DNA from: Flavobacterium tructae
GTDB taxonomy: Bacteria; Bacteroidota; Bacteroidia; Flavobacteriales; Flavobacteriaceae
Assembly: GCF_002217475.1 (NCBI RefSeq)
Contig: NZ_MUHH01000021.1
Span: forward strand, 61,175 to 125,174
DNA: 64,000 nt
Direction of reading: 5' to 3'
The notes under the pieces were generated by a model. The model was not told the origin of the DNA and made no database searches. It saw only the letters and a program-made list of their open reading frames with translations. This document shows, in pieces, positions 38,901-46,664 of the stretch (position 1 is its first letter; each line of letters opens with the position of its first letter). Made by a program: the position numbers and the translations under genes.

Positions 38901-39224
38901 ACTTTCCTGAACAGTCGATGTAATCGTAAACTGATCCAATGCCTGAACCGTTCTTTCGACTATTTCTGTTTGCTTTAATTCAGATACTGCCTGAACCAGG
39001 AAACCAACATTTGGTGCCTCGTTCATTTTAAACAATAAGGTTTCATTTTTACTTATTACGAGTGCTAATCCGCGTTTTAACTTTTCTATAGTCACATCAC
39101 TTTTCAGATCAATAACTACCTGATTAAAATAGTTTTGTATGTTTTTTTCAGCTACACTCCATAAGTTCATTTGATTTATTGAAAGCTGATATCCTTCAAC
39201 GTTATTTATTGTTTCTTTTTCCAT
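32931..39224 (-). CDS. NRPS D: degenerate C-A(Asn)-T-C-A(Phe/Tyr)-T
   Basis: A 2097-residue two-module NRPS. The N terminus has no TubC docking domain; it opens with a condensation-like domain in which the HHxxxDG motif reads FSLWADS (about residue 143), so both His are lost. Module one has an adenylation domain (YTSGSTGNPKG, about 593) with code DLTKIGEVGK, the Asn pattern, and carrier GGHSLKA (968). Module two has a normal condensation domain (HHIICDGWS, about 1168), an adenylation domain (about 1646) with code DASTIAAICK, aromatic (Phe or Tyr), and an LGANSIKI carrier (2030) resembling those that hand over to a ketosynthase. It is 20 bases upstream of the PKS gene. Confidence 0.94.
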   Translation of the reverse strand: MEKETINNVEGYQLSINQMNLWSVAEKNIQNYFNQVVIDLKSDVTIEKLKRGLALVISKNETLLFKMNEAPNVGFLVQAVSELKQTEIVERTVQALDQFTITSTVQESLGYGYDPLKDSAIRFCLLKDSQGNQVLAVRLFSLWADSYSTAFLCSELSKAIFDETSYEKEEREVVEYQDFSAWQQQLFSDPEEEGVNFWKNYPTDLTKDIVPFKNRNNQTFSPQRKSICLIDGDAYTELKAKMVQEDSSAEHLLLSQFAAYLSKFDEDSFTIGYLPFKRYYNELENTFGLVAKTLPVGLNEFASLSEKEAIAFIKKTVAEIGMWSDYFYVNRIHDKEVIEATTFNYVFEYAELNDNYSSDTLKIRDLFSVTDVFEVKINAVDYGDSLTIDLYYDTALYSDAAAALMASQLKGAFTNQNDVLAGQAIIAASNDTAKEYASFDSILEIFNEQAVVQGNNTALSYDDVTISYKELDEKSNQFAQYLIQNCGIQKADPVAVLLDRSPYFMISVLGILKAGAYYIPMDTAYPKDRIQFVLEDAACKLLISTPAIIGEEIYADLTVLDPSKEEIFQAQGDTSLFNKVHPEDIAYCIYTSGSTGNPKGCLITHANLLNYIQWSNDYYFTDAETGNWGLITSISFDLTITSLFTSLTRGKQLWIGSDEKSINELLIESFTNPNIDTLKLTPSHLSLLKELRIDKTNVKIIICGGEQLTQNQLQNVWDIDKDIRIFNEYGPTETTVGCIVKEMTSDQTEVRIGKPIANTTIAIVDQQGNPCDIGMYGEIIISGAGVAKGYLNRPELNAERFIATENGSLSYKTGDIARWMDNGEIIYKQRRDDQVKVRGYRIELSEIEQQLLLHPGIHQAVVLVDSKNENEKEIVAFIVCSQKEESKEIKRYLERKLPVYMVPSVIIETDAIPLTVNGKVDKKYLLTLNKGRSSSVAYVAPVNELETQITAIWQEVLQLDTVGTEDDFFELGGHSLKATQLINQYHKVFEVKLGLKEVFSSTTIKAHANLIGNSEIKKHLSIQKVQDAEDYPVSAGQRRLWVLSQFTGSAGVYNMPFHLALKGAYDVKCFSKAIEATISRHEALRTVFKINDEGEVRQVIKTTEELGFHVNYMDYTTDLHQDTNVAQYIKEDTYAAFDLTNGPLVRASILQLSDDDYIFYYNIHHIICDGWSMNVLAKDVLALYEQLLEEKEPELPALKIQYRDYAVWQQEQLQQEQNNVHKEYWLKTLTGELPTLDLPYQKVRPTVKTYAGNSLRTYITPEVTNGLKKYGQNQGGSLFIGLLAAWNVLFHKYTAEKDIIIGTPVAGREHADLSDQIGFYINTLPLRNAVDPEQSFDSFYQTVKENTLSSYEHQMYPFDNLADDLDLRNDTSRSAVFDVMLMLQNMRDVAENKNLDQTAFYTIEDKGYKVSKFDMDIAFQEQGDYLAFNITYNTDLYSQEAVSRIINHYKQLLEVLVQDPNQQIKSIDYLSKEEKQELIVDFNANSVSYPTDKTLIDLFVLQAAKTPENTALSFKNQKYTYQELDHLSNRLANCLRQDHHIVKGDFIGVQLERDASVIISILGIMKAGAVYIPIDTAHPESRKAYIYDDTNIKLLLTDKSHITISDDFKGTLLDLVTDFEPSNYSEDLEDVKLTTDDLAYIIYTSGSTGNPKGVMIEHKGIVNTILAQIELFDITNNDNGLQFASFSFDASISEIFTALLSGACLSVIDREHREDPKMLEKYIIENKIAVATIPPSYLSLMDVNSLRRLKTLITAGEAPVYNKVKEYLELGNYYNAYGPTETSICSAMYGLLKGEDLPLGNIPIGKPIANTQTFILDKDHKIVPVGVIGEICIGGAGLAKGYLNRPELTAEKFIEHPYAENKRLYKTGDLGKWLPDGTIEFLGRKDDQVKISGYRIELGEVEQALLAHNQIDEAVVMVEINQFNIKSLIAYIVVSDDTLSLEQLRGFLKNLIPHYSIPSEFIALKQLPITINGKIDKKELGNTPGIKIASEKQYVAPETEKEKLITGIIAEVLGKEAGRVSLQDNFFDLGANSIKIVKILNEINKQLGLDIKVVSLFENPNVEEFLQYLNAVDSQEKQTEQVPEDISEALDEFINLM

Positions 39225-39311
39225 GATTTTAGTATCTGATTAATTAGGTATTCAAACTGTTCCGGCAGAACGCGAACAGTACTTTGTTTTTGGATTAGGT
39301 ATGTTTAGAAA

Positions 39312-40304
39312 TTAAAATAAGGAGGCTATAATTTGTCTGCTACCTTCATAAGGGCTTCTTCCGTGTGACATCAACATGTTGTCCAGGAATAATACATCTC
39401 CTTTTTCCCAAGGGAATAAAACGGTAGCTTTTTGATAGGCTTCTCTGATTTCTTCGATTTCTTCTTTTGAGATTTCGGTTCCGTCTCCGTAGAAGGTGTT
39501 ATTTGGAAGCTGGTCTTCTGAATTTACCAGATCAAAAAAGGAGGCTTCCAATGCATATTTGTTAAAAAAGTAAGCGTGATTGAACCAAACTGAATCTCCT
39601 GTAGCCGGGTGTTCCCAAATTGCTTTTTTAGTCCATGTTAAAACTAAATTGGTATCACTTTTCCATTCAAACGAAATGCCTTGTTCGTTGCAGGTTTTCT
39701 CTACTTCTTTTTGGTCTTCAGTCTGAAAAACTTCTTTCCAGGACAAACCATAAGCTTCGTTGAGGTTTCTCACATATTTCACTCCTTTTTCCAAAAACTT
39801 AGTTCTTGTTTTTTCGCTTAAATACTCCAGTACTTTTTTGTTATCGGCTATCGGAGTTTCACCTTGTTTGTCGGCCGGATCGATGCAGCAAAACACAATA
39901 TTGCTTGGATGAACGGGCGCATAGGAGCTTTCGCTATGCATTTCGATCGAATATTCTTTAGGATAAGTTGTCGTGTGGTACACGTTCTTTCCAACTGAAT
40001 ATCGAGGTGATGATCTTAAATTATATTCAAGAGGAGTATCTGCATATAATTTGCTGAAATTTTCAAATTTTTCAACGGTGTTAATGTGAAATCCTCTAAA
40101 AAGTATGGCTCCGTAGGTATTCACTTTTTCCTGAAATTCAGCTCTGTTCTGAGCTACCCAGTCGTTTAACTGCATTCCGACTGCCGATGGTTTAACTACC
40201 AATGGAAATCCTGCCTGACCTGGCCATACTGAATAGTCAACTTGTGCAACATCGGTTACTTTTTGAGCTTTAATCCCTTTTAATTTTTGTATACTATTGA
40301 TCAT
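39312..40304 (-). CDS. SyrP-like Fe(II)/2-oxoglutarate dioxygenase (TauD family)
   Basis: A 330-residue TauD/SyrP-type dioxygenase. The facial triad is visible: HxE in SIEMHSESSYAP near residue 122 and the distal His in LMSHGRSPYEGSRQI near the C terminus, followed by the Arg that binds 2-oxoglutarate. SyrP relatives beta-hydroxylate Asp or related residues while they are bound to NRPS carrier domains. Here the cluster has two Asp modules and an Asn module, giving obvious candidate targets. The gene lies between NRPS C and NRPS D and just upstream of the degenerate C-like domain that opens NRPS D. Confidence 0.9.
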   Translation of the reverse strand: MINSIQKLKGIKAQKVTDVAQVDYSVWPGQAGFPLVVKPSAVGMQLNDWVAQNRAEFQEKVNTYGAILFRGFHINTVEKFENFSKLYADTPLEYNLRSSPRYSVGKNVYHTTTYPKEYSIEMHSESSYAPVHPSNIVFCCIDPADKQGETPIADNKKVLEYLSEKTRTKFLEKGVKYVRNLNEAYGLSWKEVFQTEDQKEVEKTCNEQGISFEWKSDTNLVLTWTKKAIWEHPATGDSVWFNHAYFFNKYALEASFFDLVNSEDQLPNNTFYGDGTEISKEEIEEIREAYQKATVLFPWEKGDVLFLDNMLMSHGRSPYEGSRQIIASLF

Positions 40305-40385
40305 AATTTTATTTTTTTAGAATACAGCTTTTGACTGTAGTGTTTGTAATCAAAATATTTAGTTCGTAAGATTCAGAGTTTCACC

Positions 40386-40419
40386 AATCAGGTCGAACCA
40401 AAAATGATCTAACCTGATT
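40386..40419. other. Inverted repeat between NRPS C and hydroxylase genes
   Basis: Eight-bp arms AATCAGGT (40386-40393) and ACCTGATT (40412-40419) with an 18-base loop, plus outer CAGAG/CTCTG complementarity, lie in the 179-base gap. There is no T run, so it is not an obvious terminator. It may be an RNA stability or processing element inside the long transcript. Confidence 0.4.
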
Positions 40420-40483
40420 CGCGGCTCTGTACTCTAATTTGAAAAAGAATTTTATCGCTGTAAATGCGATAAGCTAAAGGCTT

Positions 40484-43400
40484 TTATTTTTTAACCAATT
40501 TAAATTTGTTAGCATTAAGGCTTCTCAGGATTTGCTTGGTTTCTTTCTGGAAATCAATATCATCTATCCTTTCTGCTCTGTTTTCTAAAAGCTGTGACAA
40601 TAAATACTTAAAGTCGTTCATCAGGATTTCGATAAAACTTTGATTGTACAAATCGGTGTTGTAATTAATGTTATAGTACAGGTGATTTCCTATTTCTTTA
40701 ACATTAATAAGCATGTCCAGTTTTGATCCTTTTTGATCCTGAACCACAATCTGATCCGTCTCTTCCTGTGTAAGCAGTAAATCTTTATTATTTTCTGCTG
40801 CTCCCGTATTGTGATAGGATATCATAATATCGTACAAAGGATTACGGCTGGTATCACCTTTTATGGTTAAATCGTCCAGCAAGTTATCGAACGGATACAT
40901 TTGATGTTTCATATTCTCAAACATGGCTTCTTTAACCTTATCAAATATCTGGTCAAAATTGTCCTCCGGATTGATTTGATTGCGAATCACAATATTATTA
41001 AAGTAAAGTCCGATTTGATTTTCAAGATCTACATGATCTCTACCCATAACCGGTGACCCGATGCTAATATCTTTCTGATTGGTATATCTGTAAAACAATA
41101 TGTTCCAAACCGCTACTACTCCTGTAAATAAGGTTCCTCCTTTTGTTTTACAGTACGTTTCAAATTTTCTGGTGACCGTATCAGAAAGAAATGTTCTTAA
41201 CGTTTGTCCATTATTGGTCATCACTTTTGGTCTTGCTTTCTGACTAGGGAAATCTAATACTCCTCTGTCTCCGGAAAGCGTTTGCAGCCAGTATTTTTTG
41301 TGCTGATCAAAAGCATTGTTTTCCAATTGCTGCTTTTGCCATACCGCAAAATCTTTGTACTGGATAGACAGGACCGGAAGCGAAGGCACCGTGTTATTTT
41401 TGAATGCGTTGTAAAATGCCAGTACGTCTCTCTTTAAGATGTTTATGGAAACTCCGTCTCCGATAATGTGATGCATGTTATAATAAAAAACATGTTTCTG
41501 ATCGGATACCTGCAGTAATGCAATTCTTAACAAAGGCCCTTCTGCAAGGTTAAAAGGCTGTAAAGTATCCTGCAGTATATAATCTGCTACAGCATTTTCA
41601 ATATTTGCTTCTCCTCTGAAATCCTCTTCCTGGATGGTAAAGTCAATTTCTGAAGGCGCAATGATCCATTGTCTGACCTCAGCATTTTCGCCTTCTTTGA
41701 ATATAGTACGCAATGTTTCATGACGCTCGATAACAGCATCAATGGCTTTCTTTAAAAGCGGAATATCGTATCCTTCCAAAGTAAGCTGTGCAGGCATATT
41801 ATAGGAAGTATTATTTTCTCCCGACTGACTCAACACCCACATGCGGTACTGACCGCTCGAAAGCGGATAATTCGCTTGTTTCGCAACAGGGGTGATTTTT
41901 TCGATTTCATTGCTTTCAGCTGCAGCACCAAATAATAGTGGACAATGTTCCTCGATTGTTTTGTTGACAAATAAATCTCTAAGTTCTAACTTGATTCCGT
42001 ACTCTTTATGGTATCGGGTAATAAGTCTTGTCAGTTTTAAACTGTGTCCTCCAAACTCGAAGAAATTATCGGTAACTCCTATACGTTCTCTGTCTAAAAT
42101 TTCTTTCCAGATGGTTACCAACTGCTCTTCATTAGTATTGCGCGGCGCAACATAACCGCTTGCATCTGTTCCTTGTGATGCCAGTTTTGGCAAGGCTTTT
42201 TTATTTACTTTTCCATTTGAGGTAAGCGGCATTTCATCCAGAGGGATGCACAAAGTAGGCACCATATATTTAGGAAGACTTTCTAAAAGATATCCTTTAA
42301 AATCTTCCAGTGTATAATTGTCTTTAAGGACTACATAAGCGACTAATTCTTTCGAATAAAACTGATCTTCATGTACAATAACTGTGGCATGATTCGCATA
42401 CGGACAGATGTTTAAAGCTGCTTCTACTTCGCCAAGTTCTATTCTGAATCCTCTGATTTTGATTTGTTTATCGTTTCTTCCCAAATATTCAATATCTCCA
42501 CTTGAAAGTCGTTTGGCAACGTCTCCGGTTTTATAGAGACGTTCTCCAGGATTGAATGGATTGGTCATGAATCGTTCTTTTGAAAGTTCTGGACGATTTA
42601 AATATCCTCTTGAAACTCCGGCTCCTGAAACAAACAATTCTCCGGCAACTCCCATGGGTACTAATTCCATATTTTCATCCAGAATATAGCAGCTCATTGT
42701 TGGGATAGGTCTTCCGATATCACTTACATTAAGGTTAATTTCACGTGTTCCGATCTCTTTAAAGGTTACGTGCACCGTTGTTTCGGTAATACCGTACATG
42801 TTGATCAAAGCACAATCCGGATATTGAGCCGCCCATGGTTTAAGAACTCCCGGTGTAAGTGCCTCACCTCCAAATATTACATAACGTACTTTCAAAGGAT
42901 GTTTTTTGTCGATTACCTGCTCTTGTAAAGCATTGAATGCAGAAGGTGTCTGATTCAATACGGTTACTTTCTGCTCCGCTAAAAGATCTGCAAATGCTTC
43001 TGTATCTTTTGCAACCAGTTCAGGAACGATCACCAGTCTGCCTCCGTATAACAAGGCACCAAATATTTCCCAAACCGAAAAGTCAAAACTATAAGAATGG
43101 AACAGGCACCATACGTCTTTTTCGTCAAAATCAAACAAAGGTTTTTCCGTAAAGAAAAGTCTCACTACGTTGCCGTGTTCAATCATTACTCCTTTAGGCA
43201 CTCCGGTAGTTCCTGATGTATAAATGACATAAGCCAGGTTGTCTAAAGGTAAATCCAACTCTAAATTGGTCGTTTCATAAGCAGAAAGAAATGTATCTGC
43301 ATGATCTAAATTTACCAGCTGAACAGGGATATCTAATTTTACGGTTTCACTGCTTTTTGTGCTTACCAATACAATATTTGACTTACTGTCATTTAGTATA

Positions 43401-45274
43401 AAACTGATGCGCTCCGTTGGATATTCAGGATCAATAGGCACATACGCTCCGCCCGCTTTTAAGATTCCAAGTATTCCTATGATCATCTCAAAAGAACGGT
43501 TGATACACATTCCTACCATGACTTCCGGACCTACACCCTGCTCTTGTAAGTATCTGGAAAGCTGATTTGCTTTTTCGTTCAATACTTTATAGGTCATGTG
43601 TTTACCGTCTATAGTCAAAGCAACGGCGTCGGGAGTTTTTGCTGCTTTTTCTTCAAAAATCTCTACTATATTCTGATCTGCCGGATAATCTACTTCAGAG
43701 GCGTTGTAAGCTTTGGTAAGCACTTCGATTTCTGCTGCACCCAGCATATTGAAATCTCCTATTGTAGTAAACTGCTCTTCGGCCATTTGACACAAGGCTG
43801 TTCTGAAATGTTCGGTAATCATCTGAACAAAAGCGGCCTCCATTATCGAACTGTTGAATGTAAAATCGATCACCAGTCTGTCTTTCAGCATAGGCTGAAT
43901 CGAAAGTAAATAGTTGTTGTTTTCTTTTACATTTACACTCTCTATTTCTAAAACCGGTTTCTGCTTGCTGTCACTGCTTTTAGACGGATAGTTGGTAAAC
44001 GATAATAAAGTATCAAAACAATCTCCTTTTATTTCGTTCCATTGCTGAATTTTATTAAGAGACGTATGTTGGAAATTCCTAGCCGTTACAGATGTTTTCT
44101 GAAGCATTGCCAGAAAATCAGTAATCGTTTGATTCTGATCTATTTTTGCTCTTAACGGAATGGTATTGATATACAATCCTACTTTGCTGTCGTAATTGAG
44201 TTCCGCCGGACGTCCGGAAACGGTAACACCGTACACAATATCTTTAAAACCAGTGTATTTTGATAATAAAATGGCCCAGACAGCCTGTGTTAAAGTATTA
44301 GGTGTAACATGCTGTGCTTTAGAAAAATCATTTATTTTTTGCGTTAATTCCGCATCAAAATCAATGGTAATACGCTCATATTTTCCTTTTCCTTTGTTAC
44401 GTTCGTGTAATGCTTTACAGAAAGGCAGTAATGAAGGTTCGTTAAAATCCTGCATATAAGTCTGCCAGAATTCTTTTTCTTCAAAGGCGTCTATCGCTTT
44501 AATATAATTGATAAAATCTTCGTATCGGTCTTCTTCTTGTGCCTCAGGTTCAACACCGTGCATTAGGTTGGTGTACGCACGTATCACTTCCTGAATGATC
44601 ACTTGCCCGGACCATCCGTCCCATAATACGTGATGTTTCGTCCAGATCATTTTATAAGTACTCTCTCCAAACTTAGCCAGCGTGATACGCATTAAAGGCG
44701 GATTTGTAAAACTAAAATCTTCAAATCGGTCTTCGTCTTTTAGTTTTTTAAAGGTTATGTCTTTTTCCTGATCCGTACTATCGGTTAAATCAACCAATCG
44801 TAACGGAACTTCTACTTCTTTGTTTACAAACTGAATCGGAATATTTACTTTGTCGTAAATAAAACCGGTTCTTAGGATGGTATGATTGTTAATGACATGC
44901 TGCCAGGCTTTTTTAAAGCGAACTACATCCAGTTTAGACGAAAAAGTAACATCAAACTGGGTATGATAAGTGGTATTTTCTTTTGCTCCGGTACTGTACA
45001 AATAGGTACTGTGAAATAAAATCCCTTCCTGAACAGGGCTTAATCCGTACATAGAAGAAATGTTTTTTCGGTCCAGTTTAAAATCTTCTTTCTTTAAATA
45101 AGCAATAATATCGGCTTTGTTTTCTTTAATGAACGAAGTTATGTCCTGACGTTCGGTGATAATCTTAATATCAGAAGGTGTAAGTTTTCCTTCCTTTCCC
45201 AATAAAACTAAATCCTGTCCGTTAATTTTAAGCTGAAATCCAAGGTCTTTTAAGTTTTTTATGAATTTTTCCAT
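40484..45274 (-). CDS. NRPS C: docking-C(DCL-type)-A(Thr)-T-C
   Basis: A 1596-residue NRPS. It begins with a TubC-like docking domain (FQLKINGQDLVLLGKEGKLT), then a condensation domain with the YGLSPVQEGILFH entry typical of domains that take a D-configured donor and HHVLWDGWS (about residue 216). The adenylation domain (YTSGTTGVPKG) has code DFWNIGMVHK, the Thr code; a carrier (GGHSLKL) and a second condensation domain (HHIIGDGVS) end the protein without their own adenylation domain. The final C domain probably joins Thr to the Asn loaded by NRPS D. I chose the ATG at 45274 because it begins at the docking domain; a GTG at 45307 is also in frame. Confidence 0.93.
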   Translation of the reverse strand: MEKFIKNLKDLGFQLKINGQDLVLLGKEGKLTPSDIKIITERQDITSFIKENKADIIAYLKKEDFKLDRKNISSMYGLSPVQEGILFHSTYLYSTGAKENTTYHTQFDVTFSSKLDVVRFKKAWQHVINNHTILRTGFIYDKVNIPIQFVNKEVEVPLRLVDLTDSTDQEKDITFKKLKDEDRFEDFSFTNPPLMRITLAKFGESTYKMIWTKHHVLWDGWSGQVIIQEVIRAYTNLMHGVEPEAQEEDRYEDFINYIKAIDAFEEKEFWQTYMQDFNEPSLLPFCKALHERNKGKGKYERITIDFDAELTQKINDFSKAQHVTPNTLTQAVWAILLSKYTGFKDIVYGVTVSGRPAELNYDSKVGLYINTIPLRAKIDQNQTITDFLAMLQKTSVTARNFQHTSLNKIQQWNEIKGDCFDTLLSFTNYPSKSSDSKQKPVLEIESVNVKENNNYLLSIQPMLKDRLVIDFTFNSSIMEAAFVQMITEHFRTALCQMAEEQFTTIGDFNMLGAAEIEVLTKAYNASEVDYPADQNIVEIFEEKAAKTPDAVALTIDGKHMTYKVLNEKANQLSRYLQEQGVGPEVMVGMCINRSFEMIIGILGILKAGGAYVPIDPEYPTERISFILNDSKSNIVLVSTKSSETVKLDIPVQLVNLDHADTFLSAYETTNLELDLPLDNLAYVIYTSGTTGVPKGVMIEHGNVVRLFFTEKPLFDFDEKDVWCLFHSYSFDFSVWEIFGALLYGGRLVIVPELVAKDTEAFADLLAEQKVTVLNQTPSAFNALQEQVIDKKHPLKVRYVIFGGEALTPGVLKPWAAQYPDCALINMYGITETTVHVTFKEIGTREINLNVSDIGRPIPTMSCYILDENMELVPMGVAGELFVSGAGVSRGYLNRPELSKERFMTNPFNPGERLYKTGDVAKRLSSGDIEYLGRNDKQIKIRGFRIELGEVEAALNICPYANHATVIVHEDQFYSKELVAYVVLKDNYTLEDFKGYLLESLPKYMVPTLCIPLDEMPLTSNGKVNKKALPKLASQGTDASGYVAPRNTNEEQLVTIWKEILDRERIGVTDNFFEFGGHSLKLTRLITRYHKEYGIKLELRDLFVNKTIEEHCPLLFGAAAESNEIEKITPVAKQANYPLSSGQYRMWVLSQSGENNTSYNMPAQLTLEGYDIPLLKKAIDAVIERHETLRTIFKEGENAEVRQWIIAPSEIDFTIQEEDFRGEANIENAVADYILQDTLQPFNLAEGPLLRIALLQVSDQKHVFYYNMHHIIGDGVSINILKRDVLAFYNAFKNNTVPSLPVLSIQYKDFAVWQKQQLENNAFDQHKKYWLQTLSGDRGVLDFPSQKARPKVMTNNGQTLRTFLSDTVTRKFETYCKTKGGTLFTGVVAVWNILFYRYTNQKDISIGSPVMGRDHVDLENQIGLYFNNIVIRNQINPEDNFDQIFDKVKEAMFENMKHQMYPFDNLLDDLTIKGDTSRNPLYDIMISYHNTGAAENNKDLLLTQEETDQIVVQDQKGSKLDMLINVKEIGNHLYYNINYNTDLYNQSFIEILMNDFKYLLSQLLENRAERIDDIDFQKETKQILRSLNANKFKLVKK

Positions 45275-45353
45275 GATTTTAAAAATATTTTCTTGTAACG
45301 TAGTCACTCTTTACTGTTAATATGAAATAATACGGTGCGTTATCGAATGGTAA

Positions 45354-46619
45354 TCAGAATACAGCAATTCCTCTTAAGGTATCTTCGTATTCCGTAGCCG
45401 TTGTAAGGATACTTTCGATACTTTCTAAAAAGGAAGCGATGGTTTCAGCTTTAAAATAAAGATCATTATAGGTGAGTATAAAGTCAAAACTGTTTTCTCT
45501 TTCCTGTACTAAAAGATTAAGATCGTATTTTCCTAATCCCTGATTTTTATAGTTAAAAGGCTCTCCTTCTTCTTCGGTAACAGCATCGTATCGGTCGTAC
45601 AAATACAAAACATCAAAAAGTGCTGTCCTGCTCATATCCTTTTTAGGGTTGATTTCTACAACCAGCTTGTCAAATGGAATTTCTTTATTGCTGTATGCCG
45701 TTTGCCAGGTATTGGCAACTACTGTGCAGGCATCTTCAAGTGTTCCATTTTTGTCCAGTACAGATCGTAACACTACCAGATTTTCTATAGGTCCTACCGT
45801 TGATTCTGTAAGATGGTTACGCATGTTCATCAAGCTACCGATCACGATATCCGAAAGTCCTGAAAACTGAGCCAAAGCCATCTTATAAGCAGCCAAAGTC
45901 ACCATTTGCGGACTAGTGCCATTAACTGCTGCAAAGGATTGTAAACCATCTTTATTAAAAGAAAAAGAGCTCGTTGCAGTTTGATAAATATGAACCGGAA
46001 CGCGTTCTGAATCCGTAGGAAGATACAGCACCTGATTGTCTGTTAATTGTTTTCTCCAAAAAGCAACCAAGCTTTCTGTTTCGTAAGGATCGACAGCTTG
46101 TTCCCATTCTGAAAAATCTTTGTATTGCATGGTAAATCCTAATGAGTCTTCGGGATGCGAAACGAAACTTAAAAAATCTTCTTTGAGAATCTTAAGACTA
46201 TAACGGTCTGCCACTACATGATGAAGTACAAATAGTATCCTGATCTGATTTTCCAAACGTTCGAAATAGGCTTTTACCAATACTCCATTTTCAAAATCAA
46301 AGGATATCTTGCGTAATTCTTCCTGATTTTCTTTCAGATCAGGCTGTTCTTTAAGCAGCTTTTTTATATCCGTTTCTTCAGGAGTTGTAATGACTTGAAA
46401 AATCTGATCACCCTCTCTCACGATTTTGGTTCTTAAAACATCATGACGGTTGATCAATTGTGTAAAAGCACGATAAATTTCTTCAGTACTTACCTCTTTT
46501 TCTATGGTGAAACTCAATGGTATATTATGGTAAACTGGTCCTCCTTCGTAGAGATAATCTCTTTCGAAATGGTCGATGAACCACATCCTTTGCTGGTGAT
46601 AGGATACAGGTAATTTCAT
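45354..46619 (-). CDS. Stand-alone condensation-like protein
   Basis: A 421-residue protein that is a single condensation fold without adenylation or carrier domains. It starts at the C1 motif region (PVSYHQQRMWFIDHFERDYLY) and has the motif HHVVADRYS near residue 135, where the Gly of HHxxxDG is replaced by Arg. The two His are kept, so catalysis is uncertain rather than excluded. It lies between NRPS A, which ends with two Asp modules, and NRPS C. It may act in trans in bond formation or serve as a platform recruiting a tailoring hydroxylase, as described for interface domains in hydroxy-Asp siderophore systems; this is inference. Confidence 0.85.
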   Translation of the reverse strand: MKLPVSYHQQRMWFIDHFERDYLYEGGPVYHNIPLSFTIEKEVSTEEIYRAFTQLINRHDVLRTKIVREGDQIFQVITTPEETDIKKLLKEQPDLKENQEELRKISFDFENGVLVKAYFERLENQIRILFVLHHVVADRYSLKILKEDFLSFVSHPEDSLGFTMQYKDFSEWEQAVDPYETESLVAFWRKQLTDNQVLYLPTDSERVPVHIYQTATSSFSFNKDGLQSFAAVNGTSPQMVTLAAYKMALAQFSGLSDIVIGSLMNMRNHLTESTVGPIENLVVLRSVLDKNGTLEDACTVVANTWQTAYSNKEIPFDKLVVEINPKKDMSRTALFDVLYLYDRYDAVTEEEGEPFNYKNQGLGKYDLNLLVQERENSFDFILTYNDLYFKAETIASFLESIESILTTATEYEDTLRGIAVF

Positions 46620-46664
46620 ATGTTATGGTATTAATAGTGATAGTTATTAGGGTTCATTATGAGT

